Source: Chloroflexota bacterium | GTDB taxonomy: Bacteria; Chloroflexota; UBA6077; CF-72 | Direction of reading: 5' to 3' | Length of the DNA stretch: 7,308 bases | Assembly: GCA_019242065.1 (NCBI GenBank) | Contig: JAFAWJ010000572.1 | Span: 1-7,308 of the forward strand | Shown: positions 6,885 to 7,308 of the stretch, piece by piece | Numbering within the stretch: position 1 is the stretch's first letter | How the letters are laid out: each line of letters begins with the position of its first letter | Notes under the pieces: model-generated | What the model was told of the DNA's origin: nothing | The model's database searches: none | Seen by the model: the letters and a program-made list of their open reading frames with translations, nothing else | Translations under genes and position numbers: made by a program

Positions 6885-7308
6885 ATGGCACTTCCCACGC
6901 CTGAGTTCGAGCTCGCACCCCAGCTCAACCGCGTGCCCTCCATGCGCGTGCCGCTGGACGGCAGCCAGGAGCTGCGCTTCCAGCGCCTGATGGACGACCT
7001 GCTGCTGATCGACGTCCACCAGCACCCGATGGTCCTCGCAGCGGATGCCAACGAGATGCCCGCCTACTTCCGCGGCAACGTGTTCCGCTGGGGTTTCGAG
7101 GCGGTCAAGGCCGGCGGCTGGACCGCCGTCGCCACGGCCAACGTGCTGTCGTGCTTCGGCAAAGAGCGCGAAGGCTCGTTCAGCCGCTTCGAGGACCTCG
7201 TCGACGAAGTCGGCATGATGCTCGCGGACGTGCACAAGGCGTGCGACAGCGTGGTCAAGATCGGCCGGCCCGAGGACATCCTTTCGGCGCAGCAATCCGG
7301 CAAAGTCG
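6885..7308 (+). CDS. Membrane dipeptidase-like (peptidase M19 / amidohydrolase) enzyme, 3' end missing
   Basis: An open frame runs from ATG 6885 to the window end (141 codons, no stop). It has no signal peptide. The visible protein shows LLLIDVHQHPMV (residues 39-50), which lies where metal-dependent TIM-barrel hydrolases place the first-strand metal motif. It continues with FRWGFEAVKAGGWTAVATAN (67-86), resembling the second-strand region of M19 renal/membrane dipeptidases (a hydrophobic strand after 'GG'), then a long helix and DILSAQQSGKV at the edge, which resembles the 'a..a...GKia' segment preceding the M19 metal-binding Glu strand. M19 enzymes cleave dipeptides, including some with D-residues, using two zinc ions. 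The usual M19 first motif is H-x-D; here it is H45-Q46-H47, so a general amidohydrolase remains possible. The Glu and later His ligands lie beyond the window. The gene is divergent from the efflux transporter. Confidence 0.72.
   Translation, partial: MALPTPEFELAPQLNRVPSMRVPLDGSQELRFQRLMDDLLLIDVHQHPMVLAADANEMPAYFRGNVFRWGFEAVKAGGWTAVATANVLSCFGKEREGSFSRFEDLVDEVGMMLADVHKACDSVVKIGRPEDILSAQQSGKV

Noticed and set aside
6815..7051. N-terminal extension of the transporter upstream of 6814
   Set aside because: The added 79 residues are Ser/Arg-rich and polar, are unlike DHA2 transporters, and lie antisense to the well-formed dipeptidase-like gene.
6624..7295. 223-codon minus-strand open frame across the divergent promoter region
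   Set aside because: It crosses the intergenic region and opposes both neighbouring genes; no family resemblance is seen.

Overview
The window is densely coding, strongly G+C-rich bacterial DNA with GTG starts and very short or overlapping gene junctions. It holds six protein genes, of which the first lacks its 5' end and the last lacks its 3' end. I see no rRNA, tRNA, CRISPR array, insertion sequence, integrase or phage gene. The gene styles (a compact Tex of about 720 residues, an ECF41 sigma factor with a SnoaL-like tail, a DHA2 efflux pump, a CE4-type hydrolase and an M19-like hydrolase) would suit a high-GC soil or environmental bacterium such as Chloroflexota or Actinomycetota. This assignment is inference; no taxonomic marker is present.

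Layout, left to right. Four genes run on the + strand in what looks like one transcription unit (1-5205). They are the C-terminal part of a FAD-dependent oxidoreductase of the phytoene-desaturase/amine-oxidase type, an ECF41-group sigma factor (SigJ-like), a CE4/polysaccharide-deacetylase-family hydrolase, and the Tex RNA-binding protein. Two junctions can be read as 4-base GTGA overlaps (1190-1193 and 3043-3046); the third gap is 45 bases. The unit ends 7 bases from the stop codon of a convergent minus-strand gene (5213-6814), a 14-helix DHA2-type drug efflux transporter. A 70-base divergent intergenic region (6815-6884) separates the transporter from a + strand gene that runs off the window (6885 onward). 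That last gene is a metal-dependent hydrolase resembling membrane dipeptidases (peptidase M19), but with an HxH motif where M19 enzymes usually carry HxD.

How the genes may work together. ECF41 sigma factors are known to carry a fused C-terminal regulatory domain in place of an anti-sigma factor and to sit beside carboxymuconolactone decarboxylases, oxidoreductases or epimerases. The oxidoreductase directly upstream fits that pattern and is the likeliest regulatory partner or target. The deacetylase, efflux pump and dipeptidase-like enzyme could belong to envelope or small-molecule stress handling, but nothing in the sequence proves that link. Tex is a housekeeping-type protein and may simply share the transcript. 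I did not find a clearly undescribed system. The most interesting points are the ECF41-oxidoreductase pair, the unusual metal motif of the last gene and the tight coupling of the deacetylase to tex.
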